64,000 nucleotides of DNA from contig DWXO01000047.1 of NCBI GenBank assembly GCA_019119165.1, forward strand, positions 1-64,000, written 5' to 3'. Made by a program: the position numbers and the translations under genes. Shown here in pieces: positions 1 through 11,443 of this stretch. The stretch comes from Candidatus Flavonifractor intestinigallinarum (GTDB taxonomy: Bacteria; Bacillota; Clostridia; Oscillospirales; Oscillospiraceae). Below the pieces are notes generated by a model that saw nothing but the letters and a program-made list of their open reading frames with translations, was not told where the DNA came from and did not search any database. Numbering within the stretch: position 1 is the first letter of the stretch; the number at the start of each line of letters is the position of its first letter.

Positions 1-133
1 TCACCTTCGCGTGCTCTGTAGTGTGCCTGTTTCTCAAGCCCATTCTAACAAATTTCGATTTACTGCGTTAGAGGCACTGTGTTTCATTTCCCTTTGGTGC
101 CTTGGAGCGCAGCGGAAAGGAATGGTCATAATT

Positions 134-1525
134 ATGGAACGCAATTTCCAGACCGCCGAGCCCTTCCGCATCAAGGTTGTGGAGCCCATTAAAAAGACCA
201 CCCGGGCCTATCGTACTCAGGCTCTGAAGAATGCTCAGTACAACGCCTTCCGTCTGAAGGCCGAGGACGTGTATGTGGACTGCCTGACCGACTCCGGCAC
301 CACCGCCATGAGCACCGAGCAGTGGTCCGCCATGATGCTGGGCGACGAGAGCTACGCCGGCTGCAAGAGCTTCTATAAGCTGGAGGCCTCCGCTCAGGAA
401 GTGTTCGGTATGCCCTATGTGCAGCCCACCCACCAGGGCCGCGGCGCCGACTTCATCATGGCTCAGTATTATGCCAAGCCCGGCAAGTATGCTGTGGGCA
501 ATATGCACTTTGACACCTTCCACGGCAACGCTGAGATCCTGGGCGCAATCCCCGTGGACTGCGTCATCGACGCCGGTCTGGACGCCGCCAGCCCCGCCGA
601 GGACTTCAAGGGCAACATCGACCTGAACAAGGTCCAGAAGATCATCGACGAGCACGGCGAGGACGCCATCTCCGTCATCATCATCACCGTCACCTGCAAC
701 AACAACGGCGGTCAGCCCGTCTCCATGGCCAACATCAAGGCCGTCAGCGAGTTTGCCAAGGCCCACAACATCCCCGTGGTCATCGACTCCGCCCGTCTGG
801 CTGAGAACGCCTGGTTCATCAAGCAGCGCGAGCCCGGCTATGAGAACAAGGATATCCGCGAGATCACCCGCGAGATGTTCTCCTACTGCGAGACCGCTAC
901 CATGAGCTCCAAGAAGGACGGCCTGGTCAACATCGGCGGCCTGATCGTCACCCGCAACCACGACTTCTACCTCTACTCCAACGTCCAGGCCATCGTTCAC
1001 GAGGGCTTCATCACCTACGGCGGTCAGTCCGGCCGTGACATGGAGGCTCTGGCTGTGGGCCTGAAGGAGGCCACCACCGACGAGTACCTGGAGTACCGCA
1101 TCAATCAGGTCAAGTACCTGGGCGACCGCCTGAAGGAGAAGGGCATCCCCTGCGTGGAGCCCAGCGGCGGCCACGGCATCTATGTGGACGCCCGCCGGTT
1201 CTTCCCCCACATTCCTCAGTACGAGTTCCCCGCCCAGCGGCTGGTGGTGGCCCTCTATGAGGAAGCCGGCATCCGCGCCGTGGAGATGGGCGCCTGCGCC
1301 TTCGGCGGCAAGGACCCCGTCACCGGCGAGCCCATCTGGCCCGCTCTGGAGCTGATGCGCATCTCCGTGTCCCGCCGCGTGTACACCAACAACCATCTGG
1401 ACTGCATCGTCAATGCTCTGGAGTACATCTATCAGCACCGCGACGAGTATAAGGGCATGAAGCTGGTCTATGAAGGCCCCATCACCGCCCTGCGTCACTT
1501 CACCGCCGGTTTCGAGCTGCTGTAA
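134..1525 (+). CDS. tnaA: Tryptophanase (beta-eliminating lyase family)
   Basis: ORF translation MERNFQTAEPFRIKVVEPIKKTTRAYR... with ...TMSSKKDGLVNIGG PLP-Lys motif; start chosen at MERNF. Confidence 0.93.
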   Translation: MERNFQTAEPFRIKVVEPIKKTTRAYRTQALKNAQYNAFRLKAEDVYVDCLTDSGTTAMSTEQWSAMMLGDESYAGCKSFYKLEASAQEVFGMPYVQPTHQGRGADFIMAQYYAKPGKYAVGNMHFDTFHGNAEILGAIPVDCVIDAGLDAASPAEDFKGNIDLNKVQKIIDEHGEDAISVIIITVTCNNNGGQPVSMANIKAVSEFAKAHNIPVVIDSARLAENAWFIKQREPGYENKDIREITREMFSYCETATMSSKKDGLVNIGGLIVTRNHDFYLYSNVQAIVHEGFITYGGQSGRDMEALAVGLKEATTDEYLEYRINQVKYLGDRLKEKGIPCVEPSGGHGIYVDARRFFPHIPQYEFPAQRLVVALYEEAGIRAVEMGACAFGGKDPVTGEPIWPALELMRISVSRRVYTNNHLDCIVNALEYIYQHRDEYKGMKLVYEGPITALRHFTAGFELL

Positions 1526-1539
1526 CTGATATGCGCCCC

Positions 1540-1574
1540 GGACCGGGGCCAAACTGGCCCCGGTCCTTCTTTTT
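1540..1574 (+). terminator. Rho-independent terminator after tnaA
   Basis: GGACCGGGGCCA..TGGCCCCGGTCC stem followed by T-rich run. Confidence 0.8.
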
Positions 1575-1912
1575 CTGGATACACGTCATTTCGGGGAGAC
1601 ACCCCACAGCCGGAACAAAGTCAAGTACGCTTTGTTTGGACAGGCGCGTCTGTGCGCCCGGTCGAACGGCTCAGCGCAAAAAAACCGCAGGAAAGCTGGC
1701 ACTTTCCTGCGGCGCAATGGGCAGAAAACCGGCCCCAGACGGGGCCGGAATCCTGTACATCACATGGATTATATGCCCATTCTCCTCTGCTGTCAAGCGG
1801 CGGATGCGCAGAGCGGCGGCCCGGCGGGCTGCCAGCATCAAATTGAATCTTGTTCCCATGCGACTGGTCTCCTGGATCCCCGTACGCTTGCATAGAGGAT
1901 AGGAGGAACAAA

Positions 1913-3286
1913 ATGGCCAAGCCTGATCAATCTTTGCCATCCCCCGAACGCGAACAGTTCGGAAACCGCATTTCCTTTGTTCTCGCCTCCATGGGCGGCG
2001 CCATCGGTCTGGGCATCGTTTGGAAATTTCCCTATCTGGTCGGCCGTCACGGCGGCGCAGCCTTTATCGTTGTCTATCTGATCGCTCTGCTTCTGGTAGC
2101 CGTCCCCGTACTCATCACGGAGTTCACCATCGGCCGTAAAACCGGCACCAGCTATACCACCGCTCTGAAAAAGCTGCTGCCCGGCAAGAAATGGTATCTG
2201 GTCGGTATTCTGGGCGTTATTGCCCTGATTCTGACGCTCTCCTTCTACTGCGGCATTGCCGGCTGGACCATCTCTTACATCATCAAGTCTATCACCGGCG
2301 CATACAGCGGCATGAATACCGAGGAGATCGGCACCATGTTCAGCAATTTCTCCGCCGATCCCTTCCAGATGATCCTGTGGCTGGGCGTTATGCTGCTGCT
2401 CACCACCCTTATCGTGGTACGGGGCGTCAAGGGCGGCATCGAAAAGGTGTGCAACGTCCTGCTGCCCATCATGTTTGTCATGATCATTTTCCTGGCCATC
2501 CGTTCCGTTCTTCTGCCCGGAGCGGACGCCGGTATCAAGTTCTACCTGCTCCCTGACTTCTCCAGCCTGGACGCCGAGGCCATCATGGCGGCCATCGGAC
2601 AGTCCTTCTTCGCCCTGGGTGTGGGCTGCGGCAACCTGGTGGTCTACGGTTCCTACCTGGACCGCAAAGAGACCATCGGCAGCAGCACCATGATGGTGGT
2701 GGTAGGCGATACGGTGGTAGCCATTCTCTTTGGCCTGATCATCTTCCCCGCCGCCTTTGCCTTCAACATAGAAGCCGGCATGGGCCCCCCGCTGGTCTTT
2801 ATCACCCTGCCCGCCATCTTTGCCCAGATGCCCTTCGGCATGGCCATCGGCGCCGTCTTTTTCATCATGCTGTTCTTTGCCTGCCTGACCTCCACCATCT
2901 GCATCATGGAGGCTATTGTGGGCTATCTGGTGGATGAGCTGAAATTCTCCCGCAAAAAGGCCTCCTGGCTTGTTACCATCGTCGTCTTTGTCATCGGCTC
3001 CATTATGATGATGTCGTATGGGCCTCTGTCTGATTTCCTCATCCTGGGCAAGACCATCTTTGATTTCTTCAACGACACTGTGGTATCCGCCATTCTGCTG
3101 CCGCTGGGCGCTCTGCTCATGGTCATTCTGGTGGGCTGGATTCTCAAGCCCCAGTCCATGCTGGAAGAGGCCAACATCGGCAAGGGTATCAAAATTGGGA
3201 AGTATTATAGCATAACGGTCCGCTATATTGCGCCGGTGGCTATCTTCTTCATGTTCCTGCAGCTGATCGGCGTGATCAAATTCTGA
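1913..3286 (+). CDS. tnaT: Sodium:neurotransmitter symporter (SNF) family transporter, probable tryptophan transporter
   Basis: N-terminus ISFVLASMGGAIGLGIVWKFPYL typical of SNF family; AGGAGG RBS; directly downstream of tnaA. Confidence 0.8.
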   Translation: MAKPDQSLPSPEREQFGNRISFVLASMGGAIGLGIVWKFPYLVGRHGGAAFIVVYLIALLLVAVPVLITEFTIGRKTGTSYTTALKKLLPGKKWYLVGILGVIALILTLSFYCGIAGWTISYIIKSITGAYSGMNTEEIGTMFSNFSADPFQMILWLGVMLLLTTLIVVRGVKGGIEKVCNVLLPIMFVMIIFLAIRSVLLPGADAGIKFYLLPDFSSLDAEAIMAAIGQSFFALGVGCGNLVVYGSYLDRKETIGSSTMMVVVGDTVVAILFGLIIFPAAFAFNIEAGMGPPLVFITLPAIFAQMPFGMAIGAVFFIMLFFACLTSTICIMEAIVGYLVDELKFSRKKASWLVTIVVFVIGSIMMMSYGPLSDFLILGKTIFDFFNDTVVSAILLPLGALLMVILVGWILKPQSMLEEANIGKGIKIGKYYSITVRYIAPVAIFFMFLQLIGVIKF

Positions 3287-3319
3287 CCCCCTTTTCATCA
3301 GCCGCCTTCTTATTCCCCT

Positions 3320-3367
3320 GGCACAGCGGGGTCCGGTTTATCCGAACTCCGCTGTGCCTCTATTTTA
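3320..3367 (+). terminator. Terminator after SNF transporter
   Basis: GGCACAGCGGGGTCCGG...CCGAACTCCGCTGTGCC stem then T-rich. Confidence 0.7.
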
Positions 3368-3467
3368 TTGCCTTTCTCTGGACAATCCTGGGGTTTTGGG
3401 TTAAACTGAAAGCAACAATATCGGGTCAAGCACCTAAAGACTGCGACCTTAACGAGGAGAGTCGTAT

Positions 3468-4124
3468 ATGGAACGCAAGCAACAGCTGGAAGCGATCCTT
3501 CCCCTCATGCATTTTTTTGGTGAAATGCTGGGGCCGGATGCTGAAATCATTTTATATGACGTGGATGACCGGGTGGTGTATCAGGTTCTCAACCCCATGG
3601 ACGACGAGATGGTACCGGGCAGTGAGATGCGCTCCCTGGAGCGGAACTTCATAGACTCAAAGATTTATGAAAAAGAGGAATTTATCGTCAATTACCGGGC
3701 CCTCTCCCGGTCCAGACACAAGCTGAAATCCGCCACCTTCTTTTTGAAAAACAACCCTGAGCGGCAGCTCCGGGGCATGATTACCGTCAATATCAACGTG
3801 GACCGTCTGGTGGAGCTGCGGGACGCCCTCAATGTGATGATCTCAGGCTACCGCCCCTACGAGGCCTCTGCCAACAGCCCGTTCTACAACAACTTTGAAG
3901 TGTCGGTGGAGGGTCTGGTATCCACCGCCATTCAGGATGAGCTGGACCGCTTCGGGGTGGAGCCCACCCGGCTGAGCTATCAGGAAAAGATGGAGATGGT
4001 ACACAGCCTGGACGAAAAGGGTATCTTCCTGGTGAAGGGGGCCATTGCGGAACTGGCCGCCGCCCTCAAGACCACCGAAACCAGCATTTACCGCTATTTG
4101 AACAAGCTTCAGGAACAGTCCTGA
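3468..4124 (+). CDS. YheO-like PAS domain + C-terminal HTH transcriptional regulator
   Basis: 218 aa; PAS-like N-terminus, C-terminal HTH ...IAELAAALKTTETSIYRYLNKL. Confidence 0.75.
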   Translation: MERKQQLEAILPLMHFFGEMLGPDAEIILYDVDDRVVYQVLNPMDDEMVPGSEMRSLERNFIDSKIYEKEEFIVNYRALSRSRHKLKSATFFLKNNPERQLRGMITVNINVDRLVELRDALNVMISGYRPYEASANSPFYNNFEVSVEGLVSTAIQDELDRFGVEPTRLSYQEKMEMVHSLDEKGIFLVKGAIAELAAALKTTETSIYRYLNKLQEQS

Positions 4125-4130
4125 ACCATT

Positions 4131-4164
4131 AAAAAAACGTGCTGCAAAAGCAGCACGTTTTTTT
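4131..4164. terminator. Bidirectional terminator between convergent genes
   Basis: AAAAAAACGTGCTGCAAAAGCAGCACGTTTTTTT. Confidence 0.9.
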
Positions 4165-4165
4165 G

Positions 4166-4672
4166 TTACGCCTTAATGGCCTCCCGGGCAAAGTCGGCGG
4201 CCTGGTCCAGGTCGTTCTGGTCCGGGTGGGTCAGGGCCAGGTCAAAGGCCTGGATCATGGACTTGAACTTGGCATCGTCGGGCTTTTCTTTCAGCTGGGC
4301 CTCGTACCGGTCCCGTACCGCCTGGGGCATCTTGCCGGTGCAGAAGAAGCTGCTCACCACCTGGTTGCCCTTGGGGACCTCCCCCTTGAAGCGGTCGGAC
4401 AGGGAGGCGAAGTACAGCTCGGAGATGCCGAAACCGGCGGTGCCGAAGAGGGCCACCCGCTTGCCGTACAGGCTATGTAAAAACTCCTGCATGGCCGGAG
4501 TGAGGGTACCCTTGTCGGTCCAGGACCCGGCAAAGACCAGCTCCGCCTGGTCCACGTTCTGAGGGGGCGGGCCGAAGGCCACAATGTCGTGGCCCTCACA
4601 GGCGGTCCGGATAGCCTGAGCCACCTGGGCGGTGTTGCCGGTCTGGCTGTCGAATACAATGGCGATTTTCAT
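4166..4672 (-). CDS. Flavodoxin-like protein
   Basis: MKIAIVFDSQTGNTAQVAQAI flavodoxin FMN-binding loop. Confidence 0.8.
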   Translation of the reverse strand: MKIAIVFDSQTGNTAQVAQAIRTACEGHDIVAFGPPPQNVDQAELVFAGSWTDKGTLTPAMQEFLHSLYGKRVALFGTAGFGISELYFASLSDRFKGEVPKGNQVVSSFFCTGKMPQAVRDRYEAQLKEKPDDAKFKSMIQAFDLALTHPDQNDLDQAADFAREAIKA

Positions 4673-4695
4673 AGGTCCTCCTTTGGACAATGGAC

Positions 4696-4721
4696 GGGCC
4701 GATGTGGGCATCGGCCCCTAC
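4696..4721. repeat. Family D repeat unit (GTAGGGGC + hairpin)
   Basis: GGGCCGATGTGGGCATCGGCCCCTAC; supplies the TAG stop of rnhA. Confidence 0.7.
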
Positions 4722-5155
4722 TTATACTTCCGGCTTTCAGCCACCGCCAGCTCATCGCACCGGTTGTTGTACGGGTTGTCGGCGTGGCCTTTGACCCAGT
4801 GGAGGTGGACGGTGTGATAGTCGCACAGGTCCAGCAGGGTTGCCCACAGGTCCGGGTTGAGGGCGGGCTTTTTGTCCCCCTTCACCCAGCCTCTGGCCTT
4901 CCAGCCCCTGGCCCAGCCCTTTTCCAGGGCGTCAATGACGTACTTGGAGTCGGAGTAGAGCTCCACAATGCAGGGTTCTTTTAAGGCCTTCAGGGCGGTG
5001 ATGACCCCGGTGAGCTCCATACGGTTGTTGGTGGTGTGGGCCTCTCCGCCGGAGAGTTCCTTTTTGAACTCCCCGTATTGCAGGATGGCCCCCCACCCGC
5101 CGGGGCCCGGGTTACCCGAGCAGGCCCCGTCGGTGTAAATGGTAACTGTTTTCAT
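4718..5155 (-). CDS. rnhA: Ribonuclease HI
   Basis: [25 protein letters not shown]... with own AAGGAG RBS. Confidence 0.92.
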   Translation of the reverse strand: MKTVTIYTDGACSGNPGPGGWGAILQYGEFKKELSGGEAHTTNNRMELTGVITALKALKEPCIVELYSDSKYVIDALEKGWARGWKARGWVKGDKKPALNPDLWATLLDLCDYHTVHLHWVKGHADNPYNNRCDELAVAESRKYK

Positions 5156-5563
5156 AGATCTCCTTCCAAACCTTCCCCCCACAGGGGGGAAGGTGCCCCC
5201 GCAGGGGGCGGATGAGGGGGACTGTCGCTCCACTTTCTGGCTAATGATAGTACAGACACCCTCAAATCGCTGCAAAATATCCAAATTACTAAACCGTAAT
5301 ATGGTGATGCCGTAGGTCTGCTCTAAAAATTCCGTACGGATTTTGTCCTCTTCCTGTCCCGTCTCCTCAAAATGCTGGGAGCCGTCCAACTCTACGGCCA
5401 GTTTTGCGGCGGCGCAGTAGAAATCCACAATATAGGGACCGAATACCACTTGTCGCCGGAATTGAATGGGAAAGGTGCGTAAAAACTGATACCACAGCTT
5501 GTTTTCTTCTTTGGTAGCATTTTTCCTCAGACTTTGGGCGTTTTTTCTCATCCATGGACGCAT
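4718..5563 (-). CDS. DUF559 (Vsr-like PD-(D/E)XK) endonuclease-domain ORF, in frame with and reading into rnhA
   Basis: [29 protein letters not shown]...[20 protein letters not shown]; no stop codon before rnhA; the linker [21 protein letters not shown] is translated repeat. Confidence 0.7.
   Translation of the reverse strand: MRPWMRKNAQSLRKNATKEENKLWYQFLRTFPIQFRRQVVFGPYIVDFYCAAAKLAVELDGSQHFEETGQEEDKIRTEFLEQTYGITILRFSNLDILQRFEGVCTIISQKVERQSPSSAPCGGTFPPVGGRFGRRSMKTVTIYTDGACSGNPGPGGWGAILQYGEFKKELSGGEAHTTNNRMELTGVITALKALKEPCIVELYSDSKYVIDALEKGWARGWKARGWVKGDKKPALNPDLWATLLDLCDYHTVHLHWVKGHADNPYNNRCDELAVAESRKYK
5171..5220 (+). repeat. Family A BIME-like repeat unit
   Basis: CCTTCCCCCCACAGGGGGGAAGGTGCCCCCGCAGGGGGCGGATGAGGGGG. 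Confidence 0.9.
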
Positions 5564-5571
5564 GAGATACT

Positions 5572-5620
5572 CCCCCTCATCCGGCCCTGCGGGCCACCTT
5601 CCTCCCTCAGTGAGGAAGGT
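5572..5620 (-). repeat. Family A repeat unit
   Basis: CCCCCTCATCCGGCCCTGCGGGCCACCTTCCTCCCTCAGTGAGGAAGGT. Confidence 0.9.
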
Positions 5621-5633
5621 CAAGCGGTGCAGA

Positions 5634-5685
5634 GCTTCCCCCCACTGGGGGGAAGCTGGCGAGCGCAGCGAGACTGATGAGGGGG
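5634..5685 (+). repeat. Family B repeat unit
   Basis: GCTTCCCCCCACTGGGGGGAAGCTGGCGAGCGCAGCGAGACTGATGAGGGGG. Confidence 0.9.
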
Positions 5686-5700
5686 CCTTCTGTCGTGCAT

Positions 5701-5748
5701 CCCCTCATCCGGCCCTATGGGCCACCTTCCCCCCACAGGGGGGAAGGT
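5701..5748 (-). repeat. Family A repeat unit
   Basis: CCCCTCATCCGGCCCTATGGGCCACCTTCCCCCCACAGGGGGGAAGGT. Confidence 0.9.
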
Positions 5749-5763
5749 CAAGCGGTATATACG

Positions 5764-6138
5764 TTACAGCTCCTTCAAAATCTCCTGCCGCTTCTGCTCA
5801 TACTCCTCTTTGGTGATGAGCCGCCGGTCATAGAGTCCTTGGAGCTGTTCCAGCCGCTGCTGAGGGGTCCCCTTGGGGGAGCCGGTGGAGACTCCCTCCT
5901 CCTCGATGTGGATTTCGGGGCCGATATACTTCTTGCCGAAGGCAGAATAGAAGTTGGTACCGGCGATCACCGCGGCAAGGATGGTCCAAATGATACCGAA
6001 GATGAGGCCAAAGCCCCCCACCATGGCAAACTGGGGAATGATGACGAACAGGCCGATGAGCACAAACACGCAGCCCATCACGCCCCCCGCCACCGAGCCG
6101 GGCTTACTGGGCCGGTAGGTCACCCGTTTTCTGGACAT
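5764..6138 (-). CDS. Small membrane protein with C-terminal SHOCT-like domain
   Basis: Two hydrophobic segments, C-terminus LEQLQGLYDRRLITKEEYEQKRQEILKEL. Confidence 0.75.
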   Translation of the reverse strand: MSRKRVTYRPSKPGSVAGGVMGCVFVLIGLFVIIPQFAMVGGFGLIFGIIWTILAAVIAGTNFYSAFGKKYIGPEIHIEEEGVSTGSPKGTPQQRLEQLQGLYDRRLITKEEYEQKRQEILKEL

Positions 6139-6141
6139 GGC

Positions 6142-8649
<2,508 letters not shown>

Positions 8650-8675
8650 GCTGTTGCCTCACTTCTGTATGAATC

Positions 8676-8787
8676 GTTAGGAGTTAGGAGTGAGGAGATA
8701 GGAGTTGTGGTATTCGCCGCAGGCGAATATATTTCAAATCTGTCCGGCATAGCCGGACTCAATATCTCCTATCTTCTATCTCCTAAC
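8676..8787. repeat. Family C repeat (GATAGGA-type tandem heptad arms plus two inner hairpins)
   Basis: GTTAGGAGTTAGGAGTGAGGAGATAGGAG...TTCGCCGCAGGCGAA...GTCCGGCATAGCCGGAC...ATCTCCTATCTTCTATCTCCTAAC. Confidence 0.85.
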
Positions 8788-8792
8788 TTGAA

Positions 8793-10742
8793 TCAATAGT
8801 CCAGGTTCACCGCGTACTTGGCGTTGCGCTCGATGAACTCCTTCCGGGGCTCCACCTTCTCGCCCATCAGGACGGTAAAGGTCTGGTCGGCCAGAACGGC
8901 GTCGTCCAGCTCGATGCGCTTGAGGGTGCGCCGCTCCGGGTCCATGGTGGTCTCCCACAGCTCATGGGGGTTCATCTCGCCCAGGCCCTTATACCGGGAG
9001 ATATCCACTTTGGCGTTGGGGTTATCGCCCCGCAGCTCGGCGGCGATCTTTTCCCGCTCGATGTCGTCAAAGGCCACCCGGGTGGTCTTGCCCCGGGTCA
9101 GCTTGTACAGGGGAGGCACGGCGGCGTAGACGTAGCCGTGCTCAATGAGGGGCCGCATGAAGCGGAAGAAGAAGGTCAGCAGCAGCGTGCGGATGTGGGA
9201 ACCGTCCACATCGGCATCGGCCATGATGATGATCTTGTGATAGCGCAGCTTGCTCAGGTCGAAGTCGTCCCCGATACCGGCGCCCAGGGCGGTGATGACG
9301 GGGGTCAGCTTGTCGTTGCCGTACACCTTGTCGGCCCGGGCCTTCTCCACGTTGAGCATCTTGCCCCACAGGGGGAGGATGGCCTGGAACCGGCTGTCCC
9401 GGCCCTGGGTGGCCGAGCCGCCTGCGGAGTCGCCCTCCACGATGTAGATCTCGGTGAGCTCGGGGTTGACCTCGTTGCAGTCCCGCAGCTTGTCGGGCAT
9501 GGCGGCGCCGCCCAGGGCGGTCTTGCGGCGGATGGACTCTCTGGCCTTCCGGGCGGCCTCACGGGCCCGGTTGGCCATGAGGGCCTTCTCCAGGATGGCC
9601 TTGCCCACGGCGGGGTTCTCCTCCAGGTATTCCGACAGCTTCTCAGTAACGATGTTGTTCACCAGGGTACGGATGGAGGCGTTGCCCAGCTTAGCCTTGG
9701 TCTGGCCCTCAAACTGGGCCTCGGTGAGCTTGACGGAGATGACGCAGGCAATGCCCTCACGGCAGTCCTCGCCGGACACCTTGTCCTCGTCCTTGAGGAT
9801 CTTCATCTTCTTGCCGTAGTTGTTGAGCACGGTGGTGAGGGCCCGTTTGAAGCCCTCCTCGTGCATACCGCCTTCGGGGGTGTGGACGTTGTTGGCGAAG
9901 GAGACGATGGTCTCGTTGTAGCCGTCGTTGTACTGGAAGGCCACCTCCGCCATGGAATCCTCCTTCTGCCCCGCCATATAGATCACGTCGGGGTGGATGG
10001 GGTCCTTGGAGCGGTTGATGTAGGACACGAACTCCCGGATGCCGCCGGCGTAGTGCATGGTGTCGCTCTGCTCCCTGCCGGGGCGGTTGTCGATGGTGTG
10101 GATGCGCAGGCCGGCGTTGAGGAAGGCCTCCTCCCGCATCCGGGTGTGGAGGGTCTCGTAGTTATACTCGGTGACCTCGAACATCTCGGGGTCGGGCTTG
10201 AACACCACCTCGGTACCGTGGCGGTCGGTGTCCCCCACCACCTGCATGGGCTGGGTCACCTTGCCCCGGGAGAACTTCATCTCGTAGATCTTGCCCTCCT
10301 TGTGGACCCGCACCTCCAGCCACTCGCTGAGGGCGTTGACCACGCTGGCGCCCACGCCGTGGAGACCGCCGGACACCTTGTAGCCGCCGCCGCCGAACTT
10401 GCCGCCGGCGTGGAGGATGGTGAACACCACCTCCAGGGCGGGCAGGCCGGTCTGAGGCTGGATGTCCACGGGGATACCGCGGCCGTTGTCCACCACGGTG
10501 ATGATGTCGCCCTCACCGATCTTTACGGTGATCTCGTCGCAGTAGCCGGCCAGGGCCTCGTCGATGGAGTTGTCCACGATCTCATATACCAGGTGATGCA
10601 GGCCGGACTCGCTGGTGGAGCCGATATACATACCGGGGCGCTTGCGGACGGCCTCCAGACCCTCCAGCACCTGGATCTCGGAGCCGCCGTACTCATGCTC
10701 CACCTGGGTGGTGCTCAGTTCCAATTCTAACTCGTCAGACAT
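8793..10742 (-). CDS. gyrB: DNA gyrase subunit B
   Basis: [53 protein letters not shown]. Confidence 0.98.
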   Translation of the reverse strand: MSDELELELSTTQVEHEYGGSEIQVLEGLEAVRKRPGMYIGSTSESGLHHLVYEIVDNSIDEALAGYCDEITVKIGEGDIITVVDNGRGIPVDIQPQTGLPALEVVFTILHAGGKFGGGGYKVSGGLHGVGASVVNALSEWLEVRVHKEGKIYEMKFSRGKVTQPMQVVGDTDRHGTEVVFKPDPEMFEVTEYNYETLHTRMREEAFLNAGLRIHTIDNRPGREQSDTMHYAGGIREFVSYINRSKDPIHPDVIYMAGQKEDSMAEVAFQYNDGYNETIVSFANNVHTPEGGMHEEGFKRALTTVLNNYGKKMKILKDEDKVSGEDCREGIACVISVKLTEAQFEGQTKAKLGNASIRTLVNNIVTEKLSEYLEENPAVGKAILEKALMANRAREAARKARESIRRKTALGGAAMPDKLRDCNEVNPELTEIYIVEGDSAGGSATQGRDSRFQAILPLWGKMLNVEKARADKVYGNDKLTPVITALGAGIGDDFDLSKLRYHKIIIMADADVDGSHIRTLLLTFFFRFMRPLIEHGYVYAAVPPLYKLTRGKTTRVAFDDIEREKIAAELRGDNPNAKVDISRYKGLGEMNPHELWETTMDPERRTLKRIELDDAVLADQTFTVLMGEKVEPRKEFIERNAKYAVNLDY

Positions 10743-10764
10743 AATAACCTCCGTTACCGTAGCG

Positions 10765-10819
10765 GGCGGCCAAAGGCCGCCCCTACACCCATTGTAGGGG
10801 CCGCCTTTGGCGGCCCGAT
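10765..10819. repeat. Family D inverted pair
   Basis: GGGCGGCCAAAGGCCGCCCCTACAcccatTGTAGGGGCCGCCTTTGGCGGCCC. Confidence 0.8.
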
Positions 10820-10827
10820 TTACTGAT

Positions 10828-11091
10828 TTACTCAAAGCTGTTGTTCTCCGCCCGCCGCAGCAGGGTGGCGGCGGAGAGCTGGCACAGGTAGACCACCGGC
10901 GGTCCCGCCTGCCCGGCGCACAGCACAAAGGAGCGGGGCAGATCGTCGGACACGTTGACCAGCCGTCCCTCCTTCTCCGCCCGCTCCAGAAAGGAACGGG
11001 TCAGATGGGAGGAGGAGGTGTTGTCCAGATCGAACAGCCCCACCACGTCCCCGAAGGGCACCACCACGTTCTGACCGATGTGGAGATACAT
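10828..11091 (-). CDS. remB: DUF370 extracellular-matrix-regulator-like protein (RemB/YaaB-like)
   Basis: [53 protein letters not shown]; between recF and gyrB. Confidence 0.75.
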   Translation of the reverse strand: MYLHIGQNVVVPFGDVVGLFDLDNTSSSHLTRSFLERAEKEGRLVNVSDDLPRSFVLCAGQAGPPVVYLCQLSAATLLRRAENNSFE

Positions 11092-11403
11092 CTACTTGCC
11101 CTCCTTCTTGTCCCGGACGATTTTGGGCCGCCACAGCCAGCGGTACAGCTTCCAGCCCAAAAACAGCCCCACAAAGAAACCCAGGGCAGGCAGGCCGGGG
11201 ATAAAGAGCAGCTGGGTCACCGGGGAGTTGTCCGACTCCCACAGGTTGAGCCGGTGGACCACAATGGCGGCCGTCACCAGAACAGCAGCCACCGGGGGAA
11301 TCAGCTTCCACAGCTTGCTTCCCTTCCGGGTGAACTGGCACACCAGAAACTCCAGCAGAAAGCCCCCAACCAGGGGGACCAGGGCAAGGATCAAAAGTAT
11401 CAT
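11092..11403 (-). CDS. Small membrane protein, unknown function
   Basis: 103 aa with several hydrophobic segments, inside the recF-gyrB cluster. Confidence 0.65.
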   Translation of the reverse strand: MILLILALVPLVGGFLLEFLVCQFTRKGSKLWKLIPPVAAVLVTAAIVVHRLNLWESDNSPVTQLLFIPGLPALGFFVGLFLGWKLYRWLWRPKIVRDKKEGK

Positions 11404-11443
11404 AGGCTTCTCCTGAATCTCATCTGTAGCACGGGCCGGTTTG

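Noticed and set aside
1531-1902. Trp-containing ORF in the tnaA downstream region as a TnaC-like leader peptide
   Set aside because: It reads through the tnaA terminator, lies downstream and not upstream of tnaA, and has no TnaC-like context.
1838-3298. 486-aa - strand ORF opposite the SNF transporter
   Set aside because: Antisense shadow; D/H/Q/G-rich, no plausible domain. The same applies to 68..1552 and many others (e.g. 14556..16091, 17373..18809, 53228..54571, 58041..59228).
5160-5563. DUF559 ORF as part of a restriction-modification or Vsr repair system
   Set aside because: No methyltransferase or other R-M component nearby; the repeat association is the more informative context.
5171-5748. 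Possible CRISPR array from repeated units at 5.2-5.7 kb
   Set aside because: Units are in alternating orientation, irregularly spaced with a gene between them, and no cas genes are present.
8964-10730. 588-aa + strand ORF opposite gyrB
   Set aside because: Antisense shadow ORF of a certain gyrB; compositionally abnormal.
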